Source of the DNA: Drosophila pseudoobscura
Taxonomy: Eukaryota > Arthropoda > Insecta > Diptera > Drosophilidae
DNA length: 64,000 bases
Assembly: GCF_009870125.1 (NCBI RefSeq)
Contig: NC_046679.1
Coordinates: 30,256,001 to 30,320,000 of the forward strand
Direction: 5' to 3'
Below the pieces are notes generated by a model. It saw nothing but the letters and a program-made list of their open reading frames with translations, searched no databases and had not been told where the DNA came from. The translations under genes were made by a program, and so were the position numbers. Of the stretch, positions 44,843 to 57,313 are shown in pieces; the stretch's first letter is position 1, and every line of letters begins with the position of its first letter.

Positions 44843-45345
44843 CAAACCGTCTTACTTTGAAAATATACTGACGAATTAAAGTTCTATTATGCATATTCCT
44901 CAATTTTGATATTCCGTCGAATATTCCCAGCTAAATAGAAAATTTAGCCCTGCCCACATAATTTTAGGTCGTTGATGAATACATTTTTTTTAAGATTGGT
45001 TAGTTTTTAGGCCTGGCTTTTTATTTATTTGACTAAAACAAGGCTTGATATTGATATTCTTTAGACACATTCAAGTACATTATTAGTATCTTGTATATAT
45101 TTATCGCAATCCTGATACCTACAGAGCCTGGGATGACAAACATATGGACGTTTGTAACCCTTGTGTTAGATTGCATTTTTAAGGCCTATTCATGCATTCG
45201 ATTTGTTATTTGTATATAAATCCTGATCCCAGTACCAGTTCTTGGTCTCTGTAAGATATTGCAAAATATCGTTTAAAAAAGAGACTGACAAGTTTCTGCA
45301 TTAATTAGAGCCTGGGATGATCATCCATGTTTTGCATTTAATTTT
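44800..45345. repeat. Dispersed repeat family A, longest copy
   Basis: Module 1 (44800-45010) matches 27630-27860 and 18330-18470. Module 2 matches 18905-19045 and occurs twice in part: GAGCCTGGGATGA near 45125 and again near 45309, with TCTTGGTCTCTGTAA and TGCAAAATATCGTTTA between. It carries no protein. The internal duplication suggests one element inserted in, or recombined with, another copy. Confidence 0.65.
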
Positions 45346-45992
45346 TGACGATTTTCATTGGCCGAGAAAAAAATCGCGTCAACCCGTTTTAACCGGTTCC
45401 TCTTTTTGTTGAAAATTTGACATGGAGCACAGAAAAGTTGTATAAAATGGGGTATCGCGGATAGTTACAAAAACCAGTTAGCTGATAATATATTTCTAGG
45501 TGATATTTTTCTGCGATAATTTAATCGTTCTATTTTAAAAATAGGACTCTGGTGAACAGTTTTCCGCGAACTAGTTCGGCTATCTGACAGTCTTTACCAG
45601 CACCAACAACTACATACCGGGCAAATAATCCATTTGAACGGATATTCGGTTTTCCAGCAGCAGCAGCATATCAATATTTGAGAAATGTGTTTGAAGTCAT
45701 ATGTAAAGGTAGGTTATTTTAATATTGAGACAACAATAACTTGAATTTGTAGAAATGAAAAAAACCTGGCCTACTTTAAATTTAAAACGCCTTTGAAAAT
45801 TTGATTAATTAGCTAAAAGTATTAAACTGGATTTTGATATGTCCCACAGCGGTGGTCGCTTACAACTTGTCGGCTTTCCGCCACCCCAGCTCCATCCCAA
45901 CCGACCAACCACCCAGCCACAGCCCCTTCCACCGACCAAGTTCTCGGTTTCGCTTCGGGTAGCCACCGAAGCTTTTTGGCCAAAAAATACAG

Positions 45993-46028
45993 TTAGTACG
46001 AACTGGTAGCTACTCGAAGGCGGACGTG
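45993..46028 (+). promoter_or_regulatory. Inr + DPE core promoter
   Basis: GTTAGTA with the A at 45995 resembles the initiator. GGACGT at 46022-46027 fits the downstream promoter element at exactly +28 to +33 from that A. Exact spacing is required for DPE function, so this is a better match than either motif alone. No TATA box lies at -30. Confidence 0.5.
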
Positions 46029-46159
46029 TTGCCGCCCGTGGTCTAAGCCGTGACAAAAACACGTTTACGAGACTTGTTCGTTATTTCACGCGCGCGTAAA
46101 TCAAACCCGAAAAGAGAGGCAAAGGCTAGAGCAAAACAAACCAACACATAACAAAAAAT
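45995..46159 (+). other. Candidate non-coding first exon
   Basis: Runs from the Inr+DPE start to a consensus splice donor AAAAAT|GTGAGT at 46160. It has no ATG-led frame of note. It could belong to the Cab45-like gene whose first coding exon lies at 57.7 kb on the same strand, or to a non-coding RNA. The link is inference. Confidence 0.3.
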
Positions 46160-46436
46160 GTGAGTGCAGTAACGGATAGTGTAGCTGTAGTTGTAGTTGT
46201 TATTGGGGATAGTGTAACCATGAACTGGCCCGCAATAAACCCAAAGAATTGATTACAATATTCGCTTATAGGGGGTATCCGGGTGGGGATTCGTAATTGC
46301 AATTACCAAGATTTAACCACAAAAATACATTTCGCGTATGGCACCGCGCTCACACACGCATACAAAATGCGAGTATATTGATTTCTGGCATTATTTATTA
46401 ATGATTTCAGCAATAAAATTGCTTACAAAATCCGTA

Positions 46437-46453
46437 ACACACACACACACACA
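46437..46453. repeat. CA dinucleotide microsatellite
   Basis: About eight perfect AC units in the gene-poor region downstream of the Inr+DPE exon. Confidence 0.9.
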
Positions 46454-47329
46454 TGTCCCAAAACAGGGATCCGGCGGCGGTACACCTTGACGTATTTCAA
46501 AACGTCACCCCATTCTCGGGGGATTTTTGGTAGCTGACAGTGCTGCCAAGTGCCAGGACGAAGGAGAGAAAGACCTGCCTGTCGTCAACAAGTCTATCAA
46601 GAGCACGTTTGTCATTTTTGTTGCACTCCCAGAACCAGACCCAGCCACCAGCCCCCGGCCCCCACTTGTCAGTCTATCTGTCTGCCCCTGTGTCTGTGTG
46701 CTAGTGTGTGTCTGCTTGTGTGAGTCACTTTTCTGTTTGCCAATTTGAAGTTTTGTTTGAAACTATATTGTCCGTCCCCTCCACTCACTCGCTGCTGACG
46801 CTGTCGCTGTCTCTCTCTTTGGCGCATTTTCATTTGCATTTTGTCTGCTGCTTCGCGCGTCGCATAGCGAAAATCAATTGTTGTATGTAATAAACGCCAG
46901 CCAGAGCCCGAGAGAGCTTAGCCAAGCGTTGAGCTGCCAACCAGCCAGCCAGTTGGCTCTAAAGCTGCCAAAATCAGGTTTATTTTTACATAAGCATTCT
47001 GGATCATACGATATAGATTTCTAATAAAAAACTGAAAGGAAAACTCTGCAGTAATAAAAAGTTTCAATAGATTTTGGTATTCAGAGCGGAACTAGATCGT
47101 ACATTTTATGAAGTTCCATTCAGTTTAAGACCAGTTTGCACACTAAAATTTAAAAGGCAATTAGTTTATTGGATGTAGCAAAGTTTTTAGACTGAAACTA
47201 AAATTCTAGGGCACTAATTTGTCTCGTACACAGTGCGACAGTAAATTTCGTTGAGAATTAGTGCCACCAAGAATTAATGTCTAGAAATATGACCATAACA
47301 TACAAAAACAATTTGTTTTAAATGCCAAA

Positions 47330-47560
47330 GTTGAAGAAAAATTAAAAATGGTGGGAAACTTTAACTTTGGATGGCTATATCTTCAGGTATATTCACTCTA
47401 TCGAGACGAATCAACAATTCTATGAAAGGTCATACAATTTTCTTTTCACATTCCTAAATTTTATAAAAGTTTAATTTTTAAAAAAGATTTTGGCCAAACC
47501 AAAGTATGAGGAAGTGATCTGCTCAACCAGGCTTACACCAAATTTTTGCCAAAGTACTTT
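47330..47560. repeat. Dispersed repeat family B, copy 1
   Basis: Aligns in order with 55325-55600. Shared landmarks are TTGAAGAAA, TTAAAAATGGT, AGGTATATTCAC, AAAGGTC.TACAATT.TCTTTT, AAAGATTTT, and GAGGAAGTGATCTRCTCA. It is diverged, non-coding and of unknown family. Confidence 0.6.
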
Positions 47561-49488
47561 CAAAAGCTTTTATTTTGTCGCACAGTGTTGGCAAACATTT
47601 GGTTTGTTTTTCAAATGGCGGGCTCCATGCTAAATCTTTAAAAATATCCTGCTTTTAAGTACCTTCCACTACTAAAGCAAAACAGTGCCTCTTTCTATTG
47701 AAGAATGCTTAGGACATGACTTAAAGTGTAGCTCTAAGATAAAATAACCTTAAGCTGAATGGAGGGACTCCCATGGGTGCCCCTGTTAACTGCAGAACTG
47801 TTGCTGCTGCTGTTGCTCTATTCAAATTGAGTTGTTGTTTATTCATGCATTTGTTGCACTTCTACGCGTTTTTATTGTTATACCAACACCTGCGCGCAAA
47901 CACATGTGGACATGCACACACACTCATTCATTCAGTCATTCAGTCACCCACACCTCTCCTTCTCCGCATGGCAAGGCACAGGGTTGACTTGTCTCTGTCC
48001 AAGAGGTATTGTTATTAGGTGAGGCAGTGCCAAGAGAACGTTTGCTGTTACATTTCAGACTCTGATGAGCAGTGTGGATGCCAGCAAATCATTAATAAAT
48101 CAGCGGGAGGCAACAGACCTCATGCAACTTTGAAGACCGGTTTTGCCCCTCACCTTATACTGTGATCCACACTATGCCCTTGTGCCCGTGCCCGTTGGCC
48201 TGACATTTCTATGCTTTCTGCTCTGCAAAAGCTCAAGTGTCTGTTACGTTTAAATGTCGGCTCACAGTTACATCTAAAATTACAGACAGACACACAGACA
48301 CATATGTATGCGACATGTGTGTGTATTACACATGTATGTCTGACATGTGGCATTTTGTAAACATATACATATGTACGTATGCATATGGATGTCTGTGCTT
48401 GTGTTTAAAGTGCACTTTCACTTTTTGTGACCGCCACCCGCCTTGTGCTGCTGCCGCTCACCCCTACCCCCGCACCACACAAACTGCTAAAAACAAAAAC
48501 TGGCAAAACGACAATCATGAGCAAGCACCTCCCTTCCCTCTGTACCTCACTCTCACACATCTCTGGCTGGCTTTTTCACTGTTACTCTCTCTTCCTACAG
48601 CTCTGCCTCTCTCGCTCACTCTCCCTCTCTGGCCACACTCTCACTCTCACTCTCGAAAAGTTTGTGTGTTGGTACAAAAGAGCAACAGCAAGAGGAGGAG
48701 CAGCTGCTGCTGCTGCAGCGAAGTGCAACCGGTTGAGGTAATCATGTTTTGTTGCCGTGTTCCAATTGCCATTTCCACCAAAGTAACATAATCATAGAAA
48801 TGCAGAGAGAGAGAGGGGGAACAGAAGGAGGGGAACCAGAGATATACAGATACATGTGTAGAGGAGGGAATGGGAATGCTATCGAGAGAGAGGGAGAGTG
48901 AGTGAAACAGTGCGAGTAGCATGGCTTAAGCGTATTATAATTAGAAATGGAAATACGGCTTTCGATCAATATTGCTTGTAGCCGGTACACGTATGACATT
49001 TACTTTAGTTTTTCGATGAGAGATACATAGAATCAGTAGAGAACTAGATTTCGATACATATATACAATCTTCTATGCTATATCATGATTAAAAGATAATG
49101 AAAAATGCTATTTAAATACAAAACGGGTTTCTGGATGAAAATAATAATAATATTTTGCCAGAAGCATTGACATGTTTCCCCAAAAGAAAGTGTTTAGGTA
49201 TTCAAATACCCATTCTATATCTAAGGGATTCGCAAAGGTACAAATTTTTAGTAACTCTATCAAATACTATATCAAAAGTTAATCAAAATTGTTTGAGCCG
49301 TTTAGGAGCGGCCCGTAATAACTTAATTTGTGGTTTATTTATTATTTGTATGGTGCATGTCTAGGCGCTTCTTATAGTGGCTTTGTAAAGAGAAGTACAT
49401 ATTTCTGTGATTATTTCGTAATTTTTTTTTGGCGGTTTCACTAGTATTCTCGCTGAGTCTTTCGTTTTATTGCTTGGACTTTGTTTTC

Positions 49489-49686
49489 TTACTGTTGCTT
49501 TTTTCCTTTTTCTACCACTTCCTTAATCTTTCGCTTCATCTCTTCTTCTGAAAGTAAAAATTTATCCACTGTACTAAAAAATTCAAAAGGATTCATCTTC
49601 ATTGGGTTTCCATAAAACATAGACCCTATCTGCACTTTTTCCAAATATAAGTCAAACCATTCACCGAAACTCCCATTAAATCTCAT
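49489..49686 (-). CDS. Candidate 65-aa basic microprotein
   Basis: ATG-led frame beginning MRFNGSFGEWFDLYLEKVQ, with aromatic-rich, protein-like composition and a basic helical tail (EEEMKRKIKEVVEKGKKQQ). Just upstream the minus strand has a strong acceptor, CTTTTTTGTAG, and 51 bp before that a donor GTATGCG, which would be a short 5' UTR intron of typical fly size. The tail resembles that of small sperm or ribosome-associated proteins, but no family is recognised. It lies alone in a gene-poor region. Confidence 0.45.
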   Translation of the reverse strand: MRFNGSFGEWFDLYLEKVQIGSMFYGNPMKMNPFEFFSTVDKFLLSEEEMKRKIKEVVEKGKKQQ

Positions 49687-51792
49687 ACGGCTACAAAAAA
49701 GGAAGTGGGGGAAAACAGCACGAAAAACATATTACGCATACGCTGCGTTGTGCCCACATTCAAACTTTTTCGTTTGTGAACATTTTGTATGAGATTAGAT
49801 TAGCGCGGAAAATTTATTTTTGCCGTGTCAATGAACATATGCATATGAATACAGAAAACATTCATGCAGACCCTTAATCAAAATGCAATTAAACAGAATT
49901 ATAGTTTAGCCCCAAATGATAAAACAATAATTAGATTGCGATTAGGGGGAGGGGTGGAGCAGACATCTGGGTGTTGCCTAATCCACTTTTCCCATGGTCC
50001 ACTTTGGCTCTAATCATCTGTCCCGAAACTAATCCAATCTGCTCTTGCTGTGAATTCATTTCCATTTCCATTCAGGGAAAGTGCCTCCGACTTGATTGAT
50101 TTGGTTGTGCAGAGGAAAACTTAGCTTCTAGGACCTGCATGCGGAATGGGGCCATCCATCAACGTCACTAAATTGGGGGCGCAAAAGCGAGCAACAAAAC
50201 AAGAGATTAAATAGGAAGATTATCTGCAAGAAAGCGAAAGAAATTAAAGAATGAATTTGTAGAAAAAAAAGCGCTTGATGGGAAATTAGTAGAAATTAAG
50301 GGATGAGTCTTAGGCAAAGAAAAGCTATGGAATGTTACAGAAGGGACTGTATGCTTGAAGTCCTTAAAACACTTTTAATTGGAACTCTTTTGCCATCATT
50401 ATTCGAAGACCCTGAAACTGTACTCATATATCCATGGTCCATAGTCGGACTATGCCAGGAAAAGGCAAATGCGCACCGAGTGAGAGAAAAGAGAGGAGAC
50501 AAGATGTAGGGCAAAGAAGAGCCAAGCAAAAGGGCCAGAAGTAAAGAGTGGGAGAGACAATCAATTCAATAATCCAAACAGCAATCAGTATGCATCCCAG
50601 ACTGAGCTCCACTTCGATTTTCATTCCGCATTGGCCTCAAACTCGGTTTGCATTCGCTTCAGGAATTCAGGGGTTCAGAGGAGTTGTCAGGGTGTCAGTC
50701 AGTCCTGCACCATCCACCTCTCTGGCACACACACCTAATAAAGGCTTATTTACATATGAATGTGCCTGTCCTTGTCCGCACACACGAGTCCCACACGTGT
50801 AAATTGTGTAAAAATGTGAGACGAACCTCATTTTGAGTTGGCATTTCCACCTGACATCCGACTGGAAGGTGAGTCCTAGTCCTGCCATGGCGATGATGCC
50901 ATTCCTGTGACCCTGCCATGACAACAAGTGCCAATCTCTCCATCTCCCTGGCCCCCAAAAAAAACTGTGCAGACTGCATTCATTTGTTTGCGCTGTGGAT
51001 CGGTGCTTTTGGGGGGGCGGCCTTTTGCATTCAAGTACATTCCCAAGTTTTGTTGTGCACTTTCCTTCCCCACCCCCTCTCTCTCTCGCTCTCTGTCTGT
51101 TGGAAAATCTCTTCTTTACATTCCCACTCCCCTTTTGGCACTGCCTCTGTCGGCTGCCTGCCACCTGCTGCGTTGTCATGGCAATTGCCTTGCCACTGCA
51201 CCACGTTGCGTATACGCGATGTGCACGACGCGCCGCGCCGTTAGACTAACAAGCTTTGCTTTGCTTTGGTTTTTTTATGCCACTTTTTAAACGCACATGC
51301 CACGCACAAAAAGCAGAGGATACTCCGGTTTTTTGTGGTCCCCTTTTGATGGAATTCTGGATTGTGTTTAAATAAATTTACTTAATTGAAGAGTTTTTCG
51401 TTAGTCATTCAAAAAACAAACCATATTTTCTTTCTCTCTACAGTACCTTGATAATTGTTATTTTTGGAGGGAGCAGAAGCAGATAATATTCTAGATCGAA
51501 AGGAAATCTCGTAGCTCCTTTGCCAAATAAGAGCATCTACACTTCGAATACCCTGCCTTTTGGCTACTCATTTCCTTTGCCGTGGATCTCGGCATCGCTC
51601 TCTCGTGGGTATTTGCATTTGCTGTGCGCTTTTTCGGCATTTTCATTCTCTACAAACAACAAACAAATCAACTTATTTGTCTGTTTCCTGCTCGCTTTTT
51701 TTGTTGGTGTCTGTTTTTGCCACTTTCCTTGCATCCTTGGTGTGTTGTTGCAGCTTGTTTGCTCGGGCACTGATTGAGTGCAGCCCACACTC

Positions 51793-51819
51793 ATGCAAAT
51801 GCAAATGCAAATGCAAATG
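51793..51819 (+). repeat. Tandem ATGCAA repeat forming POU octamers
   Basis: Four overlapping ATGCAAAT octamers, the binding site of POU factors (Nubbin/Pdm in flies). Shorter arrays occur at 34896-34911 and 59659-59673. It may be a plain 6-bp microsatellite. Confidence 0.6.
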
Positions 51820-53231
51820 GGAGGCCCAGCTTTGACTTTGGCCAAAAGCCAGAGTTGATTATGGGGCCCCCAAAACAGAGAAAAGAGACCACAAACAAAT
51901 GAGAGAATGGGGAAAATGAGCCATTTGCCGAGCAACCTATGGACAGACCTTAAACGGAATAACTTTCGAATTGAGATTATCCGGAAAATCCCTGGGGAAT
52001 GGCCCTAAAATGTGAACAAACTCTTTCTGCTAATTGGTATAAATTGTGGGTGGCTTGGGGGTGGCTTTTCTCCCAACGCCTACTTCAATTTGGAGTTCAT
52101 TAAAAAGTTAAATTAAATCTATCAACGCAGCAGCCCGCACCCATTATCGTCAGAGAATCCTTCCCCATCAACATCATCAGCAGCATCATCATTATTGGTG
52201 GTGGGGCTGCTCATCAAATCGCTTCGAGTTTTAATTGAAATGTCAGGAGTCTCCCAAAATGGTTATGGCCAAAAAATTGAAATAAATTTTCCTATGCATA
52301 TTTTATGGAATTTTGTTGCTGCCGCTGTTGCTTCTCTGCAGCCACAAAAGGGGGACTGGGAGAAGTAGAGAAGGAGATAAATAGATAGATGGATATGCTC
52401 TCATAATTAATACAATTGGTTTGCCATCGATGGATGGCTCTTACTGTGATAATTGAAATCGAAACGAGTAGACAGCAATTCATAAATGGCTAAATATATT
52501 GGCAGGACGAATGAAGATTGAGACTTTAGAAGAGGACTGAAGGCCTGCATCGAAATGCATCGAAACTTCTTCCATAAATTCAAACGAAACTCCAAACAGA
52601 ATCGTTTGAAGCCACAAAACCCCCTCCCACAGATATAGCAATCTTTCTCTCCCATTTGGAACACACATTCTTCATTCCAGGATCTACTTAACTCATCTTT
52701 GTTGCTGCCCCCTCGAAATGCATTGCATTCCGCTTGTGGCACAAACAATCACTCGCTTCAAACTGTTATCGTTTCCCCTGCCCCTTCCCTCTCTCTCAGC
52801 CAAGCCAGAACTATTCGCCAATTCCCAACTCAACTGGCCAATAAGCACCCCCCTGCCCCCTCCTCTTCGCTGCTGCTCAAACAAACGATGGATCCATCAA
52901 TGGGTGGGCAAACATTCCATCATCATCATCATCTTTATCGTCTTTATCATCGTTTTGTAATGTGCAGGAGGAATCGAAGAGCAATTTTTATCCGCTCGTT
53001 CTGCCGTGTCCTCTTGTCGAAGGAGGAGGGCGAGTCCTCCGATAAAGCCGATAAGGGGGAATGGAGGAGGATGGAGAATCGTTTGCCAAATCAAATCTTT
53101 AAACTTGTGCAGGCAGCGAGAGCTTATCGCTGCCTCCCCTCCTCAGGCAGAATTTTGAACCCCTTCCCTACCTCCCTTCAGATATCAATCCACAACCCTT
53201 TGGAGCAGCGCTCTCTTGTGCTTCTACATTT

Positions 53232-53430
53232 GGTGATGCCCCTCGTCGCGCGTTTCATCCCCTGCTGGCCCCCCTTGATGCCCCTCTTGATTCGCTGCTG
53301 GCCCTCTCGATGCTCTCCATCCTCTGCTGACCCCCTCTCGATGCCCCTCTTCATTCTCTGCTGCCCCTTCTCAGTCTCTTTGATGCCCCTCCTCATTCTC
53401 TGCCGCTCCTCTCGGATGTCCCTCTATCTA
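53232..53430. repeat. Degenerate 33-bp minisatellite
   Basis: About five to six units built on GATGCCCCTC...CTCTGCTGRCCC. The minus strand stays open through it and reads an 11-residue repeat based on GQQRxKRGI, in a 72-codon ATG frame (53178-53396). Confidence 0.6.
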
Positions 53431-55324
53431 CTGCCACTTGTCTGCCAATAGTTTTGCAATAAAGTTTAACGCATTTTTATACCCTGTAGGAGAGTAGATC
53501 GTGGAGGGTATATACCATATATCCAGCATATACCTCCAGAACATCTCCGTTTGAATGTCTGTTAGCCACAACATCAAGGGCTCATATTTTTTGGATATAT
53601 TTTTGTGAATATTACAGTCAGACGGAGATATAAATTACAGTCACCTTTGGACCTTTTTGACACCTTGTTTTGGCTCAATACTCCTATAGTTATTCCTTCT
53701 AAAATACCTCTTAAGCAGATATCTTTCTTTGGATGGAGGGTATTCTTTGTTCTATATTTGTTGAGTAGTACTTAAGGGGTATCTTGTAGTCCACATAACC
53801 TCCCACAGCCCTCTCACTTTGTTTCAACTTTCTTTTCGTTTTTTGGCGCACCCCTCCACTTCTTTCGGCCATGCACTTTTTGCTACATCATCGATTTTTA
53901 TTGAAATTGACACTATCTATGGGCCGAGGAGAGCAGAAGCTCCATAAAACGGGCGTTCCGGGCGTGAATCTTTATAACAATCTCCTGTCCCTGTCCAGTC
54001 CTGGCACAGGGACACTTTTAATGAGCAGCCAGCGAGGCGAGGCGTATCCATTCGGCGACAATGAGGAGGAGGACCCCCTCGAAAGTACTTTATAAAGTTG
54101 CTAATTGGATTTGATTTCGGAGAGATATGAACATAAATTTGATTAAAAAATCTTTCTAGCTCTGGCTCCATTTGCACATTTTCCTGTCTCCCTCCCTCTC
54201 GCTCTCTGTGTCGCTCTGTGTGTTCCGCTTTTCAGTTTTTTCATTAAGGTTGCACAGAAAATTTCATTAAAAATTTATTACCAACTTTTTGTTGCGTCTG
54301 TTTCTGTTCCAGTGTGTTTTTGTGTCTCTGGGCGTGGATGTTCCCTTTCTTGGCCATCTGTTTATTGTTTTTTTTTTGTCAGTGAAGCTAATAACCAACA
54401 AAAGTTCAGAGAGACATAAAACAAGGGACTCGGAGAGTAAGAGAGTGAGAGAGGGTCCAACCAGTTAATAAAAAACAGCAAAAATGAAACGGACAAACAG
54501 TAAAAGTGGCCAAAAGTGGCGTTGGCCAACACACAATGCAATACAATGCTCGTGCTCGGTAGCATCTGCGACTCTCTTGCTTATGAGTGTATCTCTGAAT
54601 CCGAATCCGAATCCGAGTGTTTGTAAAGATGCTCAACTGGTTTTTTGTTAGCCACAATAAAAGCCAGGCCAACAGCAATGGCCAGCAGCCAGAAGTGCAG
54701 AAGTGTCAGAGAAAACAAAAGTAAACGACGCGAAACAAAAGCGTTAAAAAGTGTGGCAACAACAAGTGGGGTATCGTAAAAAACACACACACTCCCCACG
54801 AGAGTGGAGTAGGGTTCTCGGAGGGAGGGGAAGGGCCCTACTTGCTATATGGTTCAACATATTCAGAAATCCAAATTGAGTCAGTAAGTCAAATCGAATT
54901 CGTGCCGGGATTGCCATCCAAGGCAAGAGGAATCCATTCGGAGAAGAAGGAGGAGGGCCCATGAGAACCCATTCAGAGAAGAAGTAGGAGGGAGGGTTCA
55001 TTTCAGTGGGAGAAGGAGCCGTTATGGTAATGCATTCAGTGCGCATTCATCTGTGGAAAACATATATAAATATCTGATTAAATTATACTTACTTATAGCG
55101 CGGGAAGTTCTGCGGCCAAATGGGGGCGACAACCAATTCCGTGTTGAGTGGATTGCCATTCGGCGGAAATTTTCCATTTGCTTTACTCAATTAATGGTCC
55201 CAGTCGGTCGGTCGGTCTGCAGATGTAAATAAATAAATGTAGGAGGTGGTAGCAGAAGAGAATGCTAGGGTTTATAAATGGATGTCTTGAATCCTTAATG
55301 GTCAGACTGGAATATGGCTTTATA

Positions 55325-55600
55325 ATCTGTTGAAGAAACATTTAAAATGGTAAAAAACTTCCACTTTAAGTCGCTAGATCTTTAGGTATATTCACCTTAT
55401 TCACATGAATAAAAATCCTGAGAAAGATCGTACAATTCTCTTTTGAATTCATAGATTTCTGTGGTTATTCGCGTTGCAAATGCTGAGTGAAAATTATGAA
55501 AGTGGGCAGACGTGGTTGTGGACTTTAAAAAAAAGATTTTTGGGGTTATGTTGCAAAATCCCAGTACGAGGAAGTGATCTACTCAGCCTTGTGGAAAGGG
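55325..55600. repeat. Dispersed repeat family B, copy 2
   Basis: Partner of 47330-47560. It is slightly longer because of extra sequence around GTGGGCAGACGTGGTTGTGG. Non-coding, family unknown. Confidence 0.6.
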
Positions 55601-57272
55601 CATTAGATTTTATTTGTGAGCTCTTTGGTGAGCATCTTTCTGGGATATCATAAACTTCGGATATATTTCCGAGCCGGAGTCGTGGGTGATTCTAAAGACC
55701 TCTGCGAAGGAACATAAATCTTAAAACAGTGTTAATTTAAAGCAGAATTAAACCAGTTCAAGGATGAACTTTATTAATTCCCAACTAAGACACTGAGACA
55801 ACACACCTTAAGCTCCAAACAAAATTACTCATTAAATCCCCTACGAAATGTGATGCCTGCCCCCCTGTTTAATGGAGCCGCATAAATGTTCTGTTCTGTG
55901 GAACAACTGTTGGAATTTTATGTGTGAGCTTTTAAAATCAAGTACCCATCACATAGCCCATGGGCTGGCCCTGAATCTCATCTCTGAACCGAACTCTCAT
56001 CTCATCTGGATCTCATTTACGACTCTCTTTCGTTTTAGTGCCTTCTATTATGTAAGAGTCATTAGCTTGGCCTCAATTTTATGGCTGATTCGGAATCTCG
56101 TACTTCAATAATGAAATGAGAAAAGTACGAATGCAATTTATGGTAGGGGACGGGATGGTGTGCTATGGTATGAGTATTTTTTTCTAATTCGCTCGTTGCC
56201 TGCTTAATGACTGAATCCCCTTTTCGCAGCTGGACCTCCCCTCCCTCCCTGGAGAGGTCATTCAAGTGGGTAAAGAGCTTCCTTTCGGGTGGAAGGGAAG
56301 GGGGTAAATTAATAAGTTTGCGGCTGGTCCTCATGGGGCGGGGGGTGGTGGAGCCACTCGACAGCAAAACAGAAATTCCAGAGTGAAGTGGACAGTGCTC
56401 CTAAAAGGGTTTTAGAGCATGCTTGAAAGCTCTAAGGTCGCTATTTATTATCATAAGAGATCCGGTTATGCTATGACCTGAAAGTGCGTTTTAAAAGGGG
56501 AATTGGTAGTGAAAGGAGAGGCACTGTACAGCGAAAGATGGGTCTATGCTGTGTCGTCCTTCCATATTTTACTCATAACTGCGCGAGTGAGCGGTGCTAG
56601 AGAGCCAGGGATTGACGCACGAGGCGAGTGAGCCAAGGGTTGATGCTTGTTCTTTTATAAATTTATATTCCTTGTTCTGTGCTTCCAAAACCAGAAAACA
56701 AATTCGCTTTTGTTTAACAATTTCCGAAAAATTTCGAAGGAAGAACTGCACTCCATGGCTCTAGGGTTAGACGGTTAGACAGGGTTAGACGCTTTCAACG
56801 GTTCTAGGCCCCCTAAATGATATGATCCCCGAACTGATCCCATAACTTTAATCGAACTTCTCTGTTTAAAAACAATTTCCTTAACTTTTATTCATGGAAA
56901 ATCCATTTCCTTTCACAGCTGCAGCAGTACCACCATTACCATCATCATCATCGTGTTTAATGGAAACGATGCCTGTAACAATCATGTAAAATTGGTATAA
57001 AAGAAGAGGAGGAGACGGCGATGAAGAGCGGGAAAAACGCAGGAAATGGGAATGAGAATGAGAAAGGGAACCAGAAACCGAACCAGAACCAGAAAACGAG
57101 CATCGCATCGTACGAGTGGCAATAACACATCAAATTGGTATTAGAACTTGTTACAGTTACTTCGAACCATCGTCTGGATGCCCCCTTACTAAAAGTAGGC
57201 GTGGCCACATACTACGTTACAGTGCGGGTACAAATTGGTAGAGACACCGACACCATCCCCACCGACGGGCAG

Positions 57273-57313
57273 TCATCATCATCAGCATCATCATCATCAT
57301 CATCATCGTCATC
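57273..57313. repeat. CAT/CAG trinucleotide microsatellite
   Basis: Run of CAT triplets with one CAG and two CGT/CGTC interruptions, upstream of the Cab45-like gene. No function inferred. Confidence 0.85.

Larger units (their letters stand above)
44688..45994. other. Intergenic region with two candidate plus-strand promoters
   Basis: Beyond the family A repeat, a TATAAAA at 45441-45447 is followed about 260 bp later by a good splice donor AAAG|GTAGGT at 45709, which could mark a short first exon containing the frame MCLKSYVK. Evidence is only motif-level. No conserved protein is seen. Confidence 0.3.
46160..49488. other. Gene-poor region (possible intron)
   Basis: Holds a CA microsatellite (46437-46453), CT/GT-rich stretches near 46670-46820 and 48530-48650, and a family B repeat (47330-47560). 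Frames here are low-complexity or lack an ATG. No gene supported. Confidence 0.5.

Noticed and set aside
45805-46062. 85-codon minus-strand frame
   Set aside because: Composition is Gly/Trp/Arg-rich from a CCA-rich stretch, and it overlaps the plus-strand Inr+DPE promoter.
51793-51819. ATGCAAAT array as a POU-factor enhancer
   Set aside because: Kept only as a repeat: (ATGCAA)n can arise as a microsatellite and no other enhancer evidence is visible.
52699-53451. 250-codon plus-strand frame
   Set aside because: It begins with TTG and its C-terminal part is only the 33-bp minisatellite translated; no coding evidence.
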